From Thalassotalea fonticola (GTDB lineage: Bacteria > Pseudomonadota > Gammaproteobacteria > Enterobacterales > Alteromonadaceae), in the NCBI RefSeq assembly GCF_032911225.1, contig NZ_CP136600.1:682001-746000 (forward strand): a stretch of DNA of 64,000 bases, read 5' to 3'. Of the stretch, positions 8,551 through 18,287 are shown piece after piece (within the stretch, counting starts at the first letter, position 1; each line of letters opens with the position of its first letter). A program made the position numbers and the translations under genes. Under the pieces are notes generated by a model, which worked only from the letters and a program-made list of their open reading frames with translations, searched no databases and was not told where the DNA came from.

Positions 8551-10999
8551 GACAATGTTCATCCTTTTGAGTGTTTTTTGTAGTAGTGATTTTAGTTACA
8601 GCAACTTTCGGTTTTAACGTATCATTAGCTTGGGCTGACTGCGGATTGCGTTTGTATAACAAGCTGGCGATCGCCGGCAGGAAAACCAGAGCGCCGATCA
8701 TGTTCCAGACAAACATAAAGGTCAGTAAGATCCCCATATCGGCCTGAAATTTTATCGGTGATAATACCCAGGTGCCTACGCCAATTCCCAGAGTTAGGCC
8801 GGTAAACGCGACTGCTTTACCGGTAGTTTTCAGAGTGTTGAAATAGGCATTTTTCAGGCTCATGCCAGCGCTCAGGTAGGTCTCAAGCTTGCTGTAAATG
8901 TAAATGCCGTAGTCCACCCCGATACCTACGCCCAGAGCAATAACTGGTAGAGTGGCTACCTTAACCCCAATTCCCAGTTGCGCCATCAATGCCTGACATA
9001 ATAGCGAGGTCAGTGCCAGCGGCAGCAAAATACAGGTAACGGTTCGGATGGAGCGGAAAGTGAGCAGACAAAGGATCCCCACCACAGCATACACCCAGAT
9101 CAGCATTTGATACTGTGCTTTTTCAATCACCACATTAGTGGCCGCTTCAATACCAGCATTACCAGCAGCCAGCTTAAATGTTAACCCTTCCACACCCTTG
9201 AAGTCATCGATAAAAGCTTCCACTTCAGCCACCACGGTTTTTAGTGTTTCCGCTTTATGATCATTGAGGTAGATAAATACCGGGGTCAGACTACAGTCTG
9301 CATTGTAGCTGCCAGGGAGGGCGGTGACCGAGGCTTGATCCAGTAAAGGTTGATTACGATTCAGTGCAAGCCACTTGATGTTTCCTTCGTTATATCCAGT
9401 CATCATTTGTTTGGTATGATTCACCAGAGAACGACCAGATTGAACTCCCGGTAATTGTTGCATCCGCCATTGCAATTGATCAATGGCATCTAATGTACGG
9501 TAGTCAGAGCATTTCTCTTTGGCAGATTGCACCATCACCACAAAGATATCGGTACTGGTGGTGTAGTTATCGGTGATAAAGGAGTTATCCATATTGTAGC
9601 GGGAGTCAGGTCGAAGCTCTGGTGCACCAGCATCTAAATCACCAATTTTTAACCCTTGGCTTTGATGTAATCCAAAAGCAGCCATCAGCAAAGCGATAAT
9701 AAGCAGAGCCCATGCTTGACGTCGCTGGGTAAAGGTGGAGAGCAACTGCCAGAACTGGTGCTTGCCATGTTCTTCTGCGTGTAGTTGTTTATTGACTGAT
9801 GCTTTACTGATACCAGCATAAGACATCAGTATCGACAACAAAAACAGGTTAGTCAAAATGATAACAGCTACCCCCATGCTAGCAGCAATCGCGAGATCCT
9901 GAATGACAGGGATCTCGATTACCATCAGGGTAGCAAAGCCGACACCATCACTCACCAAAGCTATGATGCCAGGGATATAGAGAGAACGAAAGGCTCGTCG
10001 GGCGGCAAGTTCCTTATTAGATCCTGTGGCATTTTCATGGGCTATCGCATTGATGATCTGCACACCGTGACTGATACCTATGGCGAACACAAGAAACGGT
10101 ATTAGCATAGAATAAGGATCAATGCCGTACCCTAATGTCTTTAATAAGCCAAGCTGCCAAATTACCGCTGTTACAGAGCAGAGTAATGGTACCACGGCAC
10201 TACGTAAGCAACGGGCATAGAAGTATAACATTACCAGAGTAATTATCAGTGCTACTGCAAAGAAAACAGCCACTTGGTTGGCACCATCAATTAGATCGCC
10301 CACCACCTTGGCAAAACCAGTGATATGAATTTTAATTGTCTTGTTTTGGTACTTATCTCGCACCAATGTTTCTAACTTGTTGGAGAAGGCTTGGTAATCA
10401 ATCGGCTCACCAGTTTCAGGATCCTTTCCCATCAGCGGTGCATAGACCACTGCTGACTTAAAGTTATTTGCTACTAGTGCGCCCACTTGACCCGATTTGA
10501 AAATATTAGCTCTGAGTTTTTTTAGCTCAGCAGGAGAGCCATCGTAGGTCTCTGCGATCACTGGACCACCTGCTAGTCCTTCCTCGGTCACCTCATTCCA
10601 GCGAACGGCAGAAGCCCAAATGGATTTTAACGCTGTGCGGTCAACTCCTGAGATATAGAATACCTCGTCGTGAACCTGTTTGAGTGTATCCTGAAATTCT
10701 TTAGTGAAAATATCACCTTCAGTGGTTTCTACCGAAATTCGAACGGCACTCCCTAAGCCTTTGAGATCATCTTTATGCGCCAGATAGTTGGCAATATAAG
10801 GATGGAAAGTAGGGATCATCTTTTCATAACTGGCCTCGGGGCGGATCTGATTTGCCTGATAACCAAAGAACAGCGTTAGCAGAGTAAATAATGTCAACCA
10901 TACCGGGCGATGATTAAAAAGTATTCGTTCAATGATAGGTTCGCCAATGGTCGCTGGCTTGAGGAACGTTTGCTCCAATTGGGGATTAAGACTGCTCAT
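8540..10999 (-). CDS. RND superfamily (MMPL/HpnN-like) transporter
   Basis: 819 aa with AAAGGAG before the ATG. The layout is the RND one in two halves: a TM helix near residue 35, a large periplasmic loop, five or six TM helices (about 230-410), then the same again (TM near 430, loop, TM helices about 630-790). It is shorter than HAE1-type drug pumps (about 1030 aa) and matches the lipid/hydrophobic-molecule RND branch (MMPL, HpnN, Patched-like). No periplasmic adaptor gene is nearby. The genes upstream encode YCF48-like, DUF1329 and DUF1302 proteins, a set repeatedly found in degraders of steroids, terpenoids and other hydrophobic compounds. It probably moves the substrate or a related lipid between membranes. 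Confidence 0.85.
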   Translation of the reverse strand: MSSLNPQLEQTFLKPATIGEPIIERILFNHRPVWLTLFTLLTLFFGYQANQIRPEASYEKMIPTFHPYIANYLAHKDDLKGLGSAVRISVETTEGDIFTKEFQDTLKQVHDEVFYISGVDRTALKSIWASAVRWNEVTEEGLAGGPVIAETYDGSPAELKKLRANIFKSGQVGALVANNFKSAVVYAPLMGKDPETGEPIDYQAFSNKLETLVRDKYQNKTIKIHITGFAKVVGDLIDGANQVAVFFAVALIITLVMLYFYARCLRSAVVPLLCSVTAVIWQLGLLKTLGYGIDPYSMLIPFLVFAIGISHGVQIINAIAHENATGSNKELAARRAFRSLYIPGIIALVSDGVGFATLMVIEIPVIQDLAIAASMGVAVIILTNLFLLSILMSYAGISKASVNKQLHAEEHGKHQFWQLLSTFTQRRQAWALLIIALLMAAFGLHQSQGLKIGDLDAGAPELRPDSRYNMDNSFITDNYTTSTDIFVVMVQSAKEKCSDYRTLDAIDQLQWRMQQLPGVQSGRSLVNHTKQMMTGYNEGNIKWLALNRNQPLLDQASVTALPGSYNADCSLTPVFIYLNDHKAETLKTVVAEVEAFIDDFKGVEGLTFKLAAGNAGIEAATNVVIEKAQYQMLIWVYAVVGILCLLTFRSIRTVTCILLPLALTSLLCQALMAQLGIGVKVATLPVIALGVGIGVDYGIYIYSKLETYLSAGMSLKNAYFNTLKTTGKAVAFTGLTLGIGVGTWVLSPIKFQADMGILLTFMFVWNMIGALVFLPAIASLLYKRNPQSAQANDTLKPKVAVTKITTTKNTQKDEHCHAV

Positions 11000-11011
11000 A
11001 GGCTTGCTCCT

Positions 11012-12184
11012 TTAAGGCTTAATATTTTGTGAGGAGATAGGTTGTATTCCAGCCAACCCTACTGTTAATAGATTTGTATCACTTTTGCTTATAACAGCAC
11101 TGAGTGGCAACTTATTTGGGGTCTGGCTGAGATGAGACACTTGACCTTTAGGATTGATCTGGAATGAGAAACCGCCATCTCCAACTAGTGTCACAGAGCC
11201 GTCAGGCAAACGGGTAGAGCCAAACAGGCTGGCATCGATGCCAGTGTTTATTGTCTGCCAGTGGTTACCTTGGTCATAAGAGATAAAGGCATTGCCGCGC
11301 AGGCCGTAGGCGACTAGTGCATTGTCGCCTGCACCTATTAAGCCAAAAAAAGTGCCATCATAGGGGCTGTCCAATAAAATCCAGCTCTCGCCGTTATCGT
11401 CTGAGCGAAATAAATGACCAGCTTCAGCGGCAATATACAGGCTCTTACCCACAAGGCGGATTGCGTTCAAGTGGAGTAAATCTTGATTGTCGATATGTTC
11501 GGTCCAAGGTTGCCAGCTATCGCCACCATTAGTAGTATGCAGGAACAGTCCATAGGCACCGACGATAAAGCCCTCACGGTCATTGCGAAACCATACATCC
11601 AGAAACGGTCGGCTGGCGCCTTCGATTACAAAGCTTTCAGCATCTTCAGCGTTTATGGTTAGACTCTCCAGCTGCATTTCTAGCTCGTTAAGTTGTTCTG
11701 GGTTTGCCGTTTGAATTGCGGCTTGAATTGTGACTTCGTTTTTCGCTAGCTGTGCCTGAGCACGCTCAAGCATCAGTTGGTTTGCCTGTCTACCGTCGAG
11801 CTGTTTCTGCCAGTGACTACCGCCATCTGAAGTATGCAGAACTACACCATCGTGGCCAACGGCCCAGCCATGCTTTTCATCAACAAAATAACTGGCTGTC
11901 AGTGTGACTCGAACGGGCACCGGCATCTGTTTCCAGCTGATGGCGTTGTCTTCAGATATCAGGATATGACCTCGTTCACCAACTGCAATTAATCTACTGC
12001 CAACCTGATCCAGATCCATTAAAAGACTATGTTGAGCCAAAGAACTTGTCATTGCGCTTTCTGCCAGTGCGTCATTCTTGGCTGATGCTATTGCTGAAAT
12101 AAGCCCCAGGCAGGCAACGAAAGCAGAAGCTGCGTAATGGCGGCGTGAAGTCAGTAAGGGGAGGTGTCGAAAGATACTCATCAT
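11012..12184 (-). CDS. YCF48/BNR-repeat beta-propeller-like exported protein
   Basis: 390 aa. An N-terminal hydrophobic segment with alanines (about 18-36) is a probable signal peptide. Several repeats of the type GWAVGHDGVVLHTSDGGSHW, including one with HTTNGGDSW and one with RSDDNGESW, are typical of YCF48/photosystem-stability-factor-like and BNR propellers. It ends 12 bp before the RND gene, so they are co-transcribed. In this gene neighbourhood the protein is a regular partner of the RND transporter. A scaffold or chaperone role in the periplasm is inference; no catalytic motif was seen. Confidence 0.82.
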   Translation of the reverse strand: MMSIFRHLPLLTSRRHYAASAFVACLGLISAIASAKNDALAESAMTSSLAQHSLLMDLDQVGSRLIAVGERGHILISEDNAISWKQMPVPVRVTLTASYFVDEKHGWAVGHDGVVLHTSDGGSHWQKQLDGRQANQLMLERAQAQLAKNEVTIQAAIQTANPEQLNELEMQLESLTINAEDAESFVIEGASRPFLDVWFRNDREGFIVGAYGLFLHTTNGGDSWQPWTEHIDNQDLLHLNAIRLVGKSLYIAAEAGHLFRSDDNGESWILLDSPYDGTFFGLIGAGDNALVAYGLRGNAFISYDQGNHWQTINTGIDASLFGSTRLPDGSVTLVGDGGFSFQINPKGQVSHLSQTPNKLPLSAVISKSDTNLLTVGLAGIQPISSQNIKP

Positions 12185-12320
12185 AGGTTATATTCTCATG
12201 GTCATATATAAGGGAGCGGTTGAAACTATTTTGATAACTCGAAATAAAGATTGAGTTCTCAGCAGTGTCTTAGCGTAAAGGCTTAATTGACCCCGTCCAT
12301 AGGGTCAGTTCAGTTTTAGC

Positions 12321-13691
12321 TTAACGTCGGCTCATCTTTCTTACCTGAGCTGGGGTGAAGAATTTATCACTCTCACCTTCGTAAATTTTCAAGGGTGTGC
12401 GGTCTATTACGTTCACTGTATAGGCGCCATTTTGAAGGTCGACATGGGAAAACGCTCGCATACGCGTCACTGGTACATCATAGGCGTTTAACAAATTGGC
12501 TAGGCCAACACGCCATAACTCTCCACGGCCGTCGTAGCTATCGGTAAGAACCGCTGCCCAACTATCCTCGTCGAGGTAGAAGGTTCGTTTACCGTACACG
12601 TGGCGCTTACCTTCAGCCAGAGTTGATTCAACCACCCACACTCGATGCAATTCGTAACGTGTATAGGCTGGATTTAAATGATGTGGCGCTTGAAGATCAT
12701 CAACCTTGTCATTTTTGCTTTCGAAGGCGGCAATAAGGCCGTTGTTATTGTAGGGGATATACATTTCTTTTTTACCGACCAACTTCCAGTCGTAACGCTC
12801 AGGTGAGCCGTTGTACATGAACACTTCGTCGTAGACACTTTGTCCAGCGAACTGTGCATTAGGCGTGTCATAGGCGATAGTAGGAGCTCTGCGTACTCGG
12901 CGTTGGCCAGGAATGTACTGCCAAGCCTGACGGGGAGTCTCAGATGCATTGACCGCATCACGGAACATGATCACCTCGCCTTTGCGCCTAACTGGTGTAT
13001 CGTATTGGACGAACAGTTGCATAATGTTACCGTTATAGCTACTGGCATCTTTGTCGGGGTTGAAATAGGGGTAGGTTTCCCAGACGACACCGCCACCGTT
13101 AATCTTTTCACCGTTGGGATAAACTGTGTCGCTACGAAAATCATACGAGTCACCTTGGCCTACCCAGCGCAAAAGATGGTTCCAGATCGCTTCATGTCCA
13201 TTTTGAGGAATAGGAAAGGGGTAACCGCCAAAAGCGTTAACTACACCGTTACCGCCTTCTTTCAATTCGGCATTCAGCGCATTTGTCTCAGTATTATCGT
13301 AGACCCACTTAGGAGCGGCGGCAGTACGATGAGTTGGATATACTGGCATCTTGAAGGTCTCGGGGTACTTGGCGAACAGCGCTTGCTGACCATCGCTTAG
13401 CTTATCGGCGTACTGTTGATAGTTACTGCTATTAATAGTAAACAGCGGCTTCTCATCGGCAAACGGGTCTATTCGGGTGGTTCCTTCACCTTGATATCCA
13501 GCAGGTGGTGTGGTCATGCCGCCGGTCCACTCGGGAATAGAACCGTCGGCGTTACCAGCTCGTTCGGCCCCAACCGGTGTTAGTACAGTTGCCAGCTTGG
13601 CCACTTCCTGTTCAGAAACTTTAGCCAGCACGCTTGCTGAATTGAGTGTGATTAATGCAATTGAAGCTGTAGTAAGTAAATTCTTCATCAT
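12321..13691 (-). CDS. DUF1329 family exported protein
   Basis: 456 aa with GAGGA before the start. A signal peptide (about 1-23, ending SVLA) precedes a mature protein beginning KVSEQEVAKLATVLTPVGAE, typical of DUF1329, a LolA/LolB-like beta-sheet family of the periplasm. Motifs of the family include GSIPEWTGG (residues about 50-58) and the tryptophan-rich C-terminal half. A short hairpin (AGGCCT twice, 13702-13716) lies just before its ribosome site. DUF1329 and DUF1302 proteins occur together in Pseudomonas and relatives near genes for hydrophobic-compound catabolism, and lipid-like substrate handling across the envelope is the usual inference. Confidence 0.85.
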   Translation of the reverse strand: MMKNLLTTASIALITLNSASVLAKVSEQEVAKLATVLTPVGAERAGNADGSIPEWTGGMTTPPAGYQGEGTTRIDPFADEKPLFTINSSNYQQYADKLSDGQQALFAKYPETFKMPVYPTHRTAAAPKWVYDNTETNALNAELKEGGNGVVNAFGGYPFPIPQNGHEAIWNHLLRWVGQGDSYDFRSDTVYPNGEKINGGGVVWETYPYFNPDKDASSYNGNIMQLFVQYDTPVRRKGEVIMFRDAVNASETPRQAWQYIPGQRRVRRAPTIAYDTPNAQFAGQSVYDEVFMYNGSPERYDWKLVGKKEMYIPYNNNGLIAAFESKNDKVDDLQAPHHLNPAYTRYELHRVWVVESTLAEGKRHVYGKRTFYLDEDSWAAVLTDSYDGRGELWRVGLANLLNAYDVPVTRMRAFSHVDLQNGAYTVNVIDRTPLKIYEGESDKFFTPAQVRKMSRR

Positions 13692-13739
13692 TTAGTTCCT
13701 CAGGCCTGAAAGGCCTTTTCTGTCTTACTGTTGTGTTCG

Positions 13740-15359
13740 TTAGAAACGATACTTGTAGTACACGGCAACGTAATCGCGATCTGCGTTCAAATGGCCAATT
13801 TCCAGTCTGCCTTCATCAGCTAGAATCTCATCTGGATCGGTCAGAAAGTTCACGTAGCTAACACCAAAATTGTGGTTGTTGAGGTAGCTAAAATCAGCGG
13901 TGAGTGATAGCTGCTCGACCCCTTCAGTAAAGGTAAATGCTACTGCAGAGACACCGTTAAAATCGTTGCGATAGGTACTAGTGATTGCCAAATCTAGACC
14001 GCTGACAATGCTGAAGTAATCGGCTTTCACGCTCACGGTCGCACCTGCGGCATTGCGGTCATGTTCTAACGCGCTATCGATATCATTCACGTCTACTCCT
14101 ACTGCCTGGGCAGTGAGATCAGCATCAATATCTAACACGCGGTTGTAACCGACCTCGCCAATTAAGGTGAGGGAATCTGCCAGTGCTGTGCCACTGATTA
14201 GATGGATTATAGAAATTTGCGCCTGAAGAGTTTCAGCGTCAGTGAAGTAAAAAGCACCGGGAATTTTTAACTGTACTGGCTGGCCGTCACGATAGCTGAC
14301 TTCGCCGCTAACGTTGGTATCACCAAATACGGTACCAAAACTGGCGCCGAGCAAATTGATATCTTCAAAATATTCATGGGTTAGCTGTGGCCCTAAGATC
14401 GGGGGCAACAGTTGTGGTGTAGGAATAAAATCATTGTAATTTAGGTAGTATAAGCCGAACTCGGTGTTGTTGAGCTCTGCAGCCAGATAGCGCACGGCGA
14501 TACCCCACTGTCCCTTATCGGGGGTATCTTCTACTATAGGTAAGCCGAAAATATCCAGCGTATCGCCGACAGAGCCCTGACCTAGGACGTCAACTACATT
14601 GAAATATGAGCCCGGAGCATCAACGCGGATTTCTTCCCAGCCATACTGGTAATAGGCGCCTACTGAGAAGCTATCCGTTAGATCCACCTCAGCGTAAACT
14701 TGTCCTATTGGCAAGAATATATCTTTTAACTCAACACCTGGAGCGTTGGCTTTGGTCGCATCAATCGGTCCTTGTGCAGCGGATATTCCGCCGAATACAT
14801 ACAGACTTTCGCCCCAGTTAACTACCTGATCACCCGCGCGCAGGCTCAGGCTTCTCTCACCAATATCAAAGGTGTAGTAAATGAAGGCGTCCAGCAGTTC
14901 AATATCTGAACCATGAATATCAATACCGTCTCGCTGAAACTTTTTATCACCTGCCAGACTGCTATCCTTGTAGATATCGTCGTACCAGCCACGGACACGT
15001 ACAAAGACACCACCGTCACCAAAGTTAACATCTAAGTCAGAACTAAAGCTGAATCGGTTCTGGGTCATATCACCATCGTCGAAATTCAAATTACCATCAT
15101 CGGTTAAAAAATTAGGGAGACCGCCGCCGCCTTCACTGAGAATAGTGTTATCACGCTCTTCCTGACGCCACTGGGCGTCGTAGGTCAAACTGGTATCAAG
15201 GTCAATGGTTACCCCATTTTCTAACTGCCAGCTCAAAGCATGTGCCTGATTGACCGCTAGCACCAGCAATGAGCTGGCTAGGGCGGATGGCTTTATCAGC
15301 TTGCGTAGTGTTTTCTTGTTGAAGCGTGGTTTAGTGATTGCTTCGTTGTACATTTTCAT
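13740..15359 (-). CDS. DUF1302 family outer-membrane channel-like protein
   Basis: 539 aa from the ATG at 15359 (GGAGGT 4 nt before; ATGs at 15362 and 15353 are alternatives). The open frame runs on to 15557 but that part overlaps an operator and has no ribosome site. A basic N-terminus is followed by a hydrophobic segment ending VNQAHA, a probable signal peptide, then many amphipathic strands with aromatic ends and a C-terminal aromatic residue (YYKYRF), as in outer-membrane barrels. Acidic DGDM-like segments near residues 85-95 are typical of DUF1302. It is the first gene of the five-gene minus-strand operon and a likely uptake channel for the island's substrate. Confidence 0.85.
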   Translation of the reverse strand: MKMYNEAITKPRFNKKTLRKLIKPSALASSLLVLAVNQAHALSWQLENGVTIDLDTSLTYDAQWRQEERDNTILSEGGGGLPNFLTDDGNLNFDDGDMTQNRFSFSSDLDVNFGDGGVFVRVRGWYDDIYKDSSLAGDKKFQRDGIDIHGSDIELLDAFIYYTFDIGERSLSLRAGDQVVNWGESLYVFGGISAAQGPIDATKANAPGVELKDIFLPIGQVYAEVDLTDSFSVGAYYQYGWEEIRVDAPGSYFNVVDVLGQGSVGDTLDIFGLPIVEDTPDKGQWGIAVRYLAAELNNTEFGLYYLNYNDFIPTPQLLPPILGPQLTHEYFEDINLLGASFGTVFGDTNVSGEVSYRDGQPVQLKIPGAFYFTDAETLQAQISIIHLISGTALADSLTLIGEVGYNRVLDIDADLTAQAVGVDVNDIDSALEHDRNAAGATVSVKADYFSIVSGLDLAITSTYRNDFNGVSAVAFTFTEGVEQLSLTADFSYLNNHNFGVSYVNFLTDPDEILADEGRLEIGHLNADRDYVAVYYKYRF

Positions 15360-15508
15360 CATTACCTCCGGCTTTTTTACGTTTTTATTATTTCGTTTGA
15401 TCAAACTGCGAAATTTATTTTGTGAGCTTTGTATACGGGTAATTTCCTTATCGCTTCTCAATAACTGTGCACTCCACAACCATCCTAAAAGATAAATTTG
15501 TACTGTAT

Positions 15509-15526
15509 AGCCAACCAAAGTTGGGG
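15509..15526 (-). promoter_or_regulatory. Island operator 2 (DUF1302 side)
   Basis: The core CCAACCAAAGTTGG matches the island palindrome with one centre change; the outer two bases on each side differ. It lies 150 bp before the DUF1302 start, in the divergent gap shared with the SDR operon. Confidence 0.6.
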
Positions 15527-15598
15527 AAGTAAAAAATTCTGGGTTTAGCAAATTCAAAGCCGAGTATGCGTTGCCATAAAGTTAACTGCTTTTAAATA

Positions 15599-15616
15599 AA
15601 CCAACGAAAGTTTGTT
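15599..15616 (+). promoter_or_regulatory. Island operator 3 (SDR side)
   Basis: AACCAACGAAAGTTTGTT keeps one perfect half-site and one half-site with a single change. It ends 72 bp before the SDR start codon and is identical to the copy at 19976. Confidence 0.65.
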
Positions 15617-15688
15617 GTATTGGCTGCCCCGGATTGAGCAATATGTTTAAAAACCCATAACCCAGTTAGCTAGAAGAGGAAGATTAAA

Positions 15689-16609
15689 GTGAGTGATATC
15701 CGTTTTGATGAAAAAGTCGTAATTATAACCGGTGCTGGCAATGGCTTAGGCCGCGCTTATGCGCTGGAATTTGCTAAACGCGGAGCCCGTGTAGTCGTTA
15801 ATGATCTAGGCGGTAGCGGCAGTGGTGAGGGCGCAAGCTCTTCAGCAGCAGCAAAAGTGGTTGCTGAAATCCAAGCGTTTGGCGGTGATGCAGTCGCTAA
15901 CTGTGATTCAGTGGAAGATGGCGAAAAGATAGTGCAGACCGCAATTGATAACTACGATGGTGTCGATATTGTGATCAATAATGCCGGTATTTTACGCGAT
16001 TCCAGCTTTGCTAAAATGCAGGATAAAGACTGGGAACTGATCTACAAAGTTCACGTAGACGGTGCCTGTAAAGTAACCAAAGCAGCCTGGCCATATATGT
16101 TAAAGCAAGGCTTTGGCCGCATTATATTCACCACCTCAGCAGCCGGTATTTATGGCAACTTCGGTCAAGCAAACTACAGCTCGGCTAAATCGGCATTGAT
16201 CGGACTGGGCCGTACTCTGGCAATTGAAGGCGGCCGGAAGAATATTCTTTCAAACGTGATCGCACCGATTGCCGGTTCCAGGTTGACAGAAACGATTTGG
16301 CCGGAAGAGATTTTAAAAGCGACAAGCCCGGACTTTATTGTGCCTCTGGTGGTAAAACTGTGTGCGCAAGAGAGCAGCGAAAACGGCTCTGTTATCGAGG
16401 CCGGGGCAGGCTGGTTCAGCAAGGTTCGATACCAGCGTACCCAAGGCCTAGCCCTGGGCACAGACAGTCCAATTACTGCTGAGCAGATTGCGCAACAGTG
16501 GCATAAGGTTTGTGATTTTACCGATGCGGATGTGGCTGAATCCATTGTTGATACGTTTAATGCCGTCAGTAAGTATGTTGGTATTGATCTGTTGAATGCC
16601 AAGAAATAA
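15689..16609 (+). CDS. Short-chain dehydrogenase, 3-hydroxyacyl-CoA dehydrogenase (HSD17B4/MFE-2) type
   Basis: 306 aa starting at a GTG preceded by AAGAGGAAG. The Rossmann motif TGAGNGLG (14-21) is followed by RAYALEFAKRGARVVVNDLG, the wording typical of the dehydrogenase domain of peroxisomal multifunctional enzyme type 2. The NNAG motif (97-100) and the catalytic Ser150, Tyr163 and Lys167 are present. It should oxidise a (3R)-hydroxyacyl-CoA to the 3-oxoacyl-CoA with NAD. It is first in an operon with a thiolase, two MaoC-type proteins and an acyl-CoA dehydrogenase, which together make a complete beta-oxidation cycle running through R-hydroxy intermediates. Confidence 0.9.
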   Translation: MSDIRFDEKVVIITGAGNGLGRAYALEFAKRGARVVVNDLGGSGSGEGASSSAAAKVVAEIQAFGGDAVANCDSVEDGEKIVQTAIDNYDGVDIVINNAGILRDSSFAKMQDKDWELIYKVHVDGACKVTKAAWPYMLKQGFGRIIFTTSAAGIYGNFGQANYSSAKSALIGLGRTLAIEGGRKNILSNVIAPIAGSRLTETIWPEEILKATSPDFIVPLVVKLCAQESSENGSVIEAGAGWFSKVRYQRTQGLALGTDSPITAEQIAQQWHKVCDFTDADVAESIVDTFNAVSKYVGIDLLNAKK

Positions 16610-16633
16610 ACCAATTTTTTTAGGATGTATAAA

Positions 16634-17812
16634 ATGAAAAATGTACGTATCGCTGGTGTTGGCATGATTAAGTTCACCAAACCAGGAAAACAAGAGCCTT
16701 ATCGCGTAATGGCGTCTAAAGCTATAAAACTAGCGTTAACTGATGCCGATATTAACTATGATAAAGTACAGCAGGCTTTCGCCAGCTATATTTATGGTGA
16801 CAGTACCTGTGGACAGCACGGTCTTTATGATGTTGGTAAAACAGGTATTCCATTAGTCAATGTTAATAATAACTGCTCCTCTGGTTCCACAGCACTGTTT
16901 CTAGCTCGTCAGGCAGTTGCATCAGGCGCTACTGAATGTGCTCTAGCATTTGGTTTTGAAGAGATGCAACCCGGTGCATTGGGTAGTCATTGGGAAGATC
17001 GTGAATCACCTTTTTCCAGTATGCTTGGAGCGTTAGATAAAGCAGCGCCTGAAGCACCTCAGGGACCGTTAGCGTTAAGGCTGTTCGGGCAAGCTGGTAC
17101 ACATTACATTGAAAAATACGGTGCCAATCCAAACATTTTCGGTAAAGTTTCAGTCAAAACACGAAACCATGCAGTGATGAATCCCTATTCACTTTTTGAT
17201 GCACCGTTGACTCTTGAAGAAGTCATGGGGGCTCCTGTTATCTTTGCACCATATTTAACTCGTCTTATGGCGTGTCCTCCAACATGTGGTGCAGCAGCGG
17301 TTATCGTTTGTAGTGAAGCGTTTGCTAAAAAGCATGGTATAGCCGCCTCAGTTGAGATTGTTGGTCAGTCGATGGCTACGGATTTAGCCAATACCTGGGA
17401 TAATCCTATCGACTTGATCGGTGCCAAGATGACAGCTAAGGCTGCTCAAGAAACTTACGAGCAAGCAGGTATGGGCCCAGAAGAAGCTCAGGTGGTTGAG
17501 TTGCACGACTGCTTTACTCCTAACGAAGTGATCACTTATGAAGGACTAGGTTTATGTGGCGAAGGAGAGGCTGAGAAGTTTATTAACGACGCAGATAACA
17601 CCTACGGCGGTAAGTTTGTCGTTAATCCATCGGGTGGTTTGATGTCCAAGGGACATCCAATAGGAGCTTCTGGTCTAGCACAGGCTACCGAATTGGTTTG
17701 GCATTTACGTGGCACAGCGGGTGATAGACAGGTGCCGGGTGCTCGTGTGGCATTACAGCATAACCTTGGACTGGGTGGTGCAGCAGTCGTAACCATGTAC
17801 CGCAAGGTTTGA
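16634..17812 (+). CDS. Thiolase, sterol-carrier-protein-x type (lipid-transfer-like)
   Basis: 392 aa from the ATG at 16634 (TAGGA upstream). The nucleophilic Cys81 sits in NNNCSSGSTALFLARQ, the ELHDCFTPNEVI segment is typical of SCPx thiolases, and NPSGGLMSKGHPIGASG supplies the active-site histidine region. There is no SCP2 domain at the C-terminus. The family cleaves 3-oxoacyl-CoA, often with alpha-methyl-branched or steroid side-chain substrates, which fits the island's presumed bulky substrate. Between the SDR and the MaoC gene, with a 14-bp gap to the first MaoC start. Confidence 0.9.
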   Translation: MKNVRIAGVGMIKFTKPGKQEPYRVMASKAIKLALTDADINYDKVQQAFASYIYGDSTCGQHGLYDVGKTGIPLVNVNNNCSSGSTALFLARQAVASGATECALAFGFEEMQPGALGSHWEDRESPFSSMLGALDKAAPEAPQGPLALRLFGQAGTHYIEKYGANPNIFGKVSVKTRNHAVMNPYSLFDAPLTLEEVMGAPVIFAPYLTRLMACPPTCGAAAVIVCSEAFAKKHGIAASVEIVGQSMATDLANTWDNPIDLIGAKMTAKAAQETYEQAGMGPEEAQVVELHDCFTPNEVITYEGLGLCGEGEAEKFINDADNTYGGKFVVNPSGGLMSKGHPIGASGLAQATELVWHLRGTAGDRQVPGARVALQHNLGLGGAAVVTMYRKV

Positions 17813-17826
17813 AAAAGGATTATAAG

Positions 17827-18270
17827 ATGTTAGATCGTAGCAAAATAGGTCATGAATTTGACAGCTTTAGCATAGATATAGAGCAAGGCCGGCTGAAATT
17901 TTTCGCCAAGGCCATTGGTGAAACCAACCCTGTGTATAGCGATGAATTAGCTGCTCGTGACGCAGGCTATAAAACCATTCCTGCACCGCCGACGTTTCCG
18001 ATGGTACTGGATATGGAAGGCCCGGATTTTTTGCCGGTGTTGAAATTACTGGGTATGGACATCTCTCGGATCCTACATGGCTCTCAGGAGTTTGAATACA
18101 CGGGAACGATATACGCGGGTGATACCATCACAGTGACCTCCAAACTGAAAGACGTTTTCGACAAAAAGGGCGGAGCCCTTGAGTTTGTCGTGATGGAAAA
18201 TTCTTACACAAATAAAAATGGTGAATTGGTTGCCGTGGCAGCCAACACTCTGGTCTACCGTAACCCCTGA
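17827..18270 (+). CDS. MaoC N-terminal-like (FAS1-type) dehydratase subunit
   Basis: 147 aa from the ATG at 17827 (AAAGGA upstream; the frame is open back to a TTG at 17809). The hot-dog fold N-terminal MaoC family is recognised by AIGETNPVYSDELAAR and PAPPTFPMVL. This half usually lacks the catalytic hydratase motif and pairs with a MaoC protein encoded next to it. The partner is the following gene, 17 bp downstream. Together they should hydrate a trans-2-enoyl-CoA to the R-3-hydroxyacyl-CoA used by the SDR. Confidence 0.85.
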   Translation: MLDRSKIGHEFDSFSIDIEQGRLKFFAKAIGETNPVYSDELAARDAGYKTIPAPPTFPMVLDMEGPDFLPVLKLLGMDISRILHGSQEFEYTGTIYAGDTITVTSKLKDVFDKKGGALEFVVMENSYTNKNGELVAVAANTLVYRNP

Positions 18271-18287
18271 GTTAGAGGAATATAAGA

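Noticed and set aside
12840..13400. 186-codon plus-strand open frame inside the DUF1329 gene
   Set aside because: Antisense to a well-supported gene, no ribosome site, no recognisable family.
16174..16680. 168-codon minus-strand open frame over the SDR end
   Set aside because: Antisense to the SDR and thiolase genes, with no independent support.
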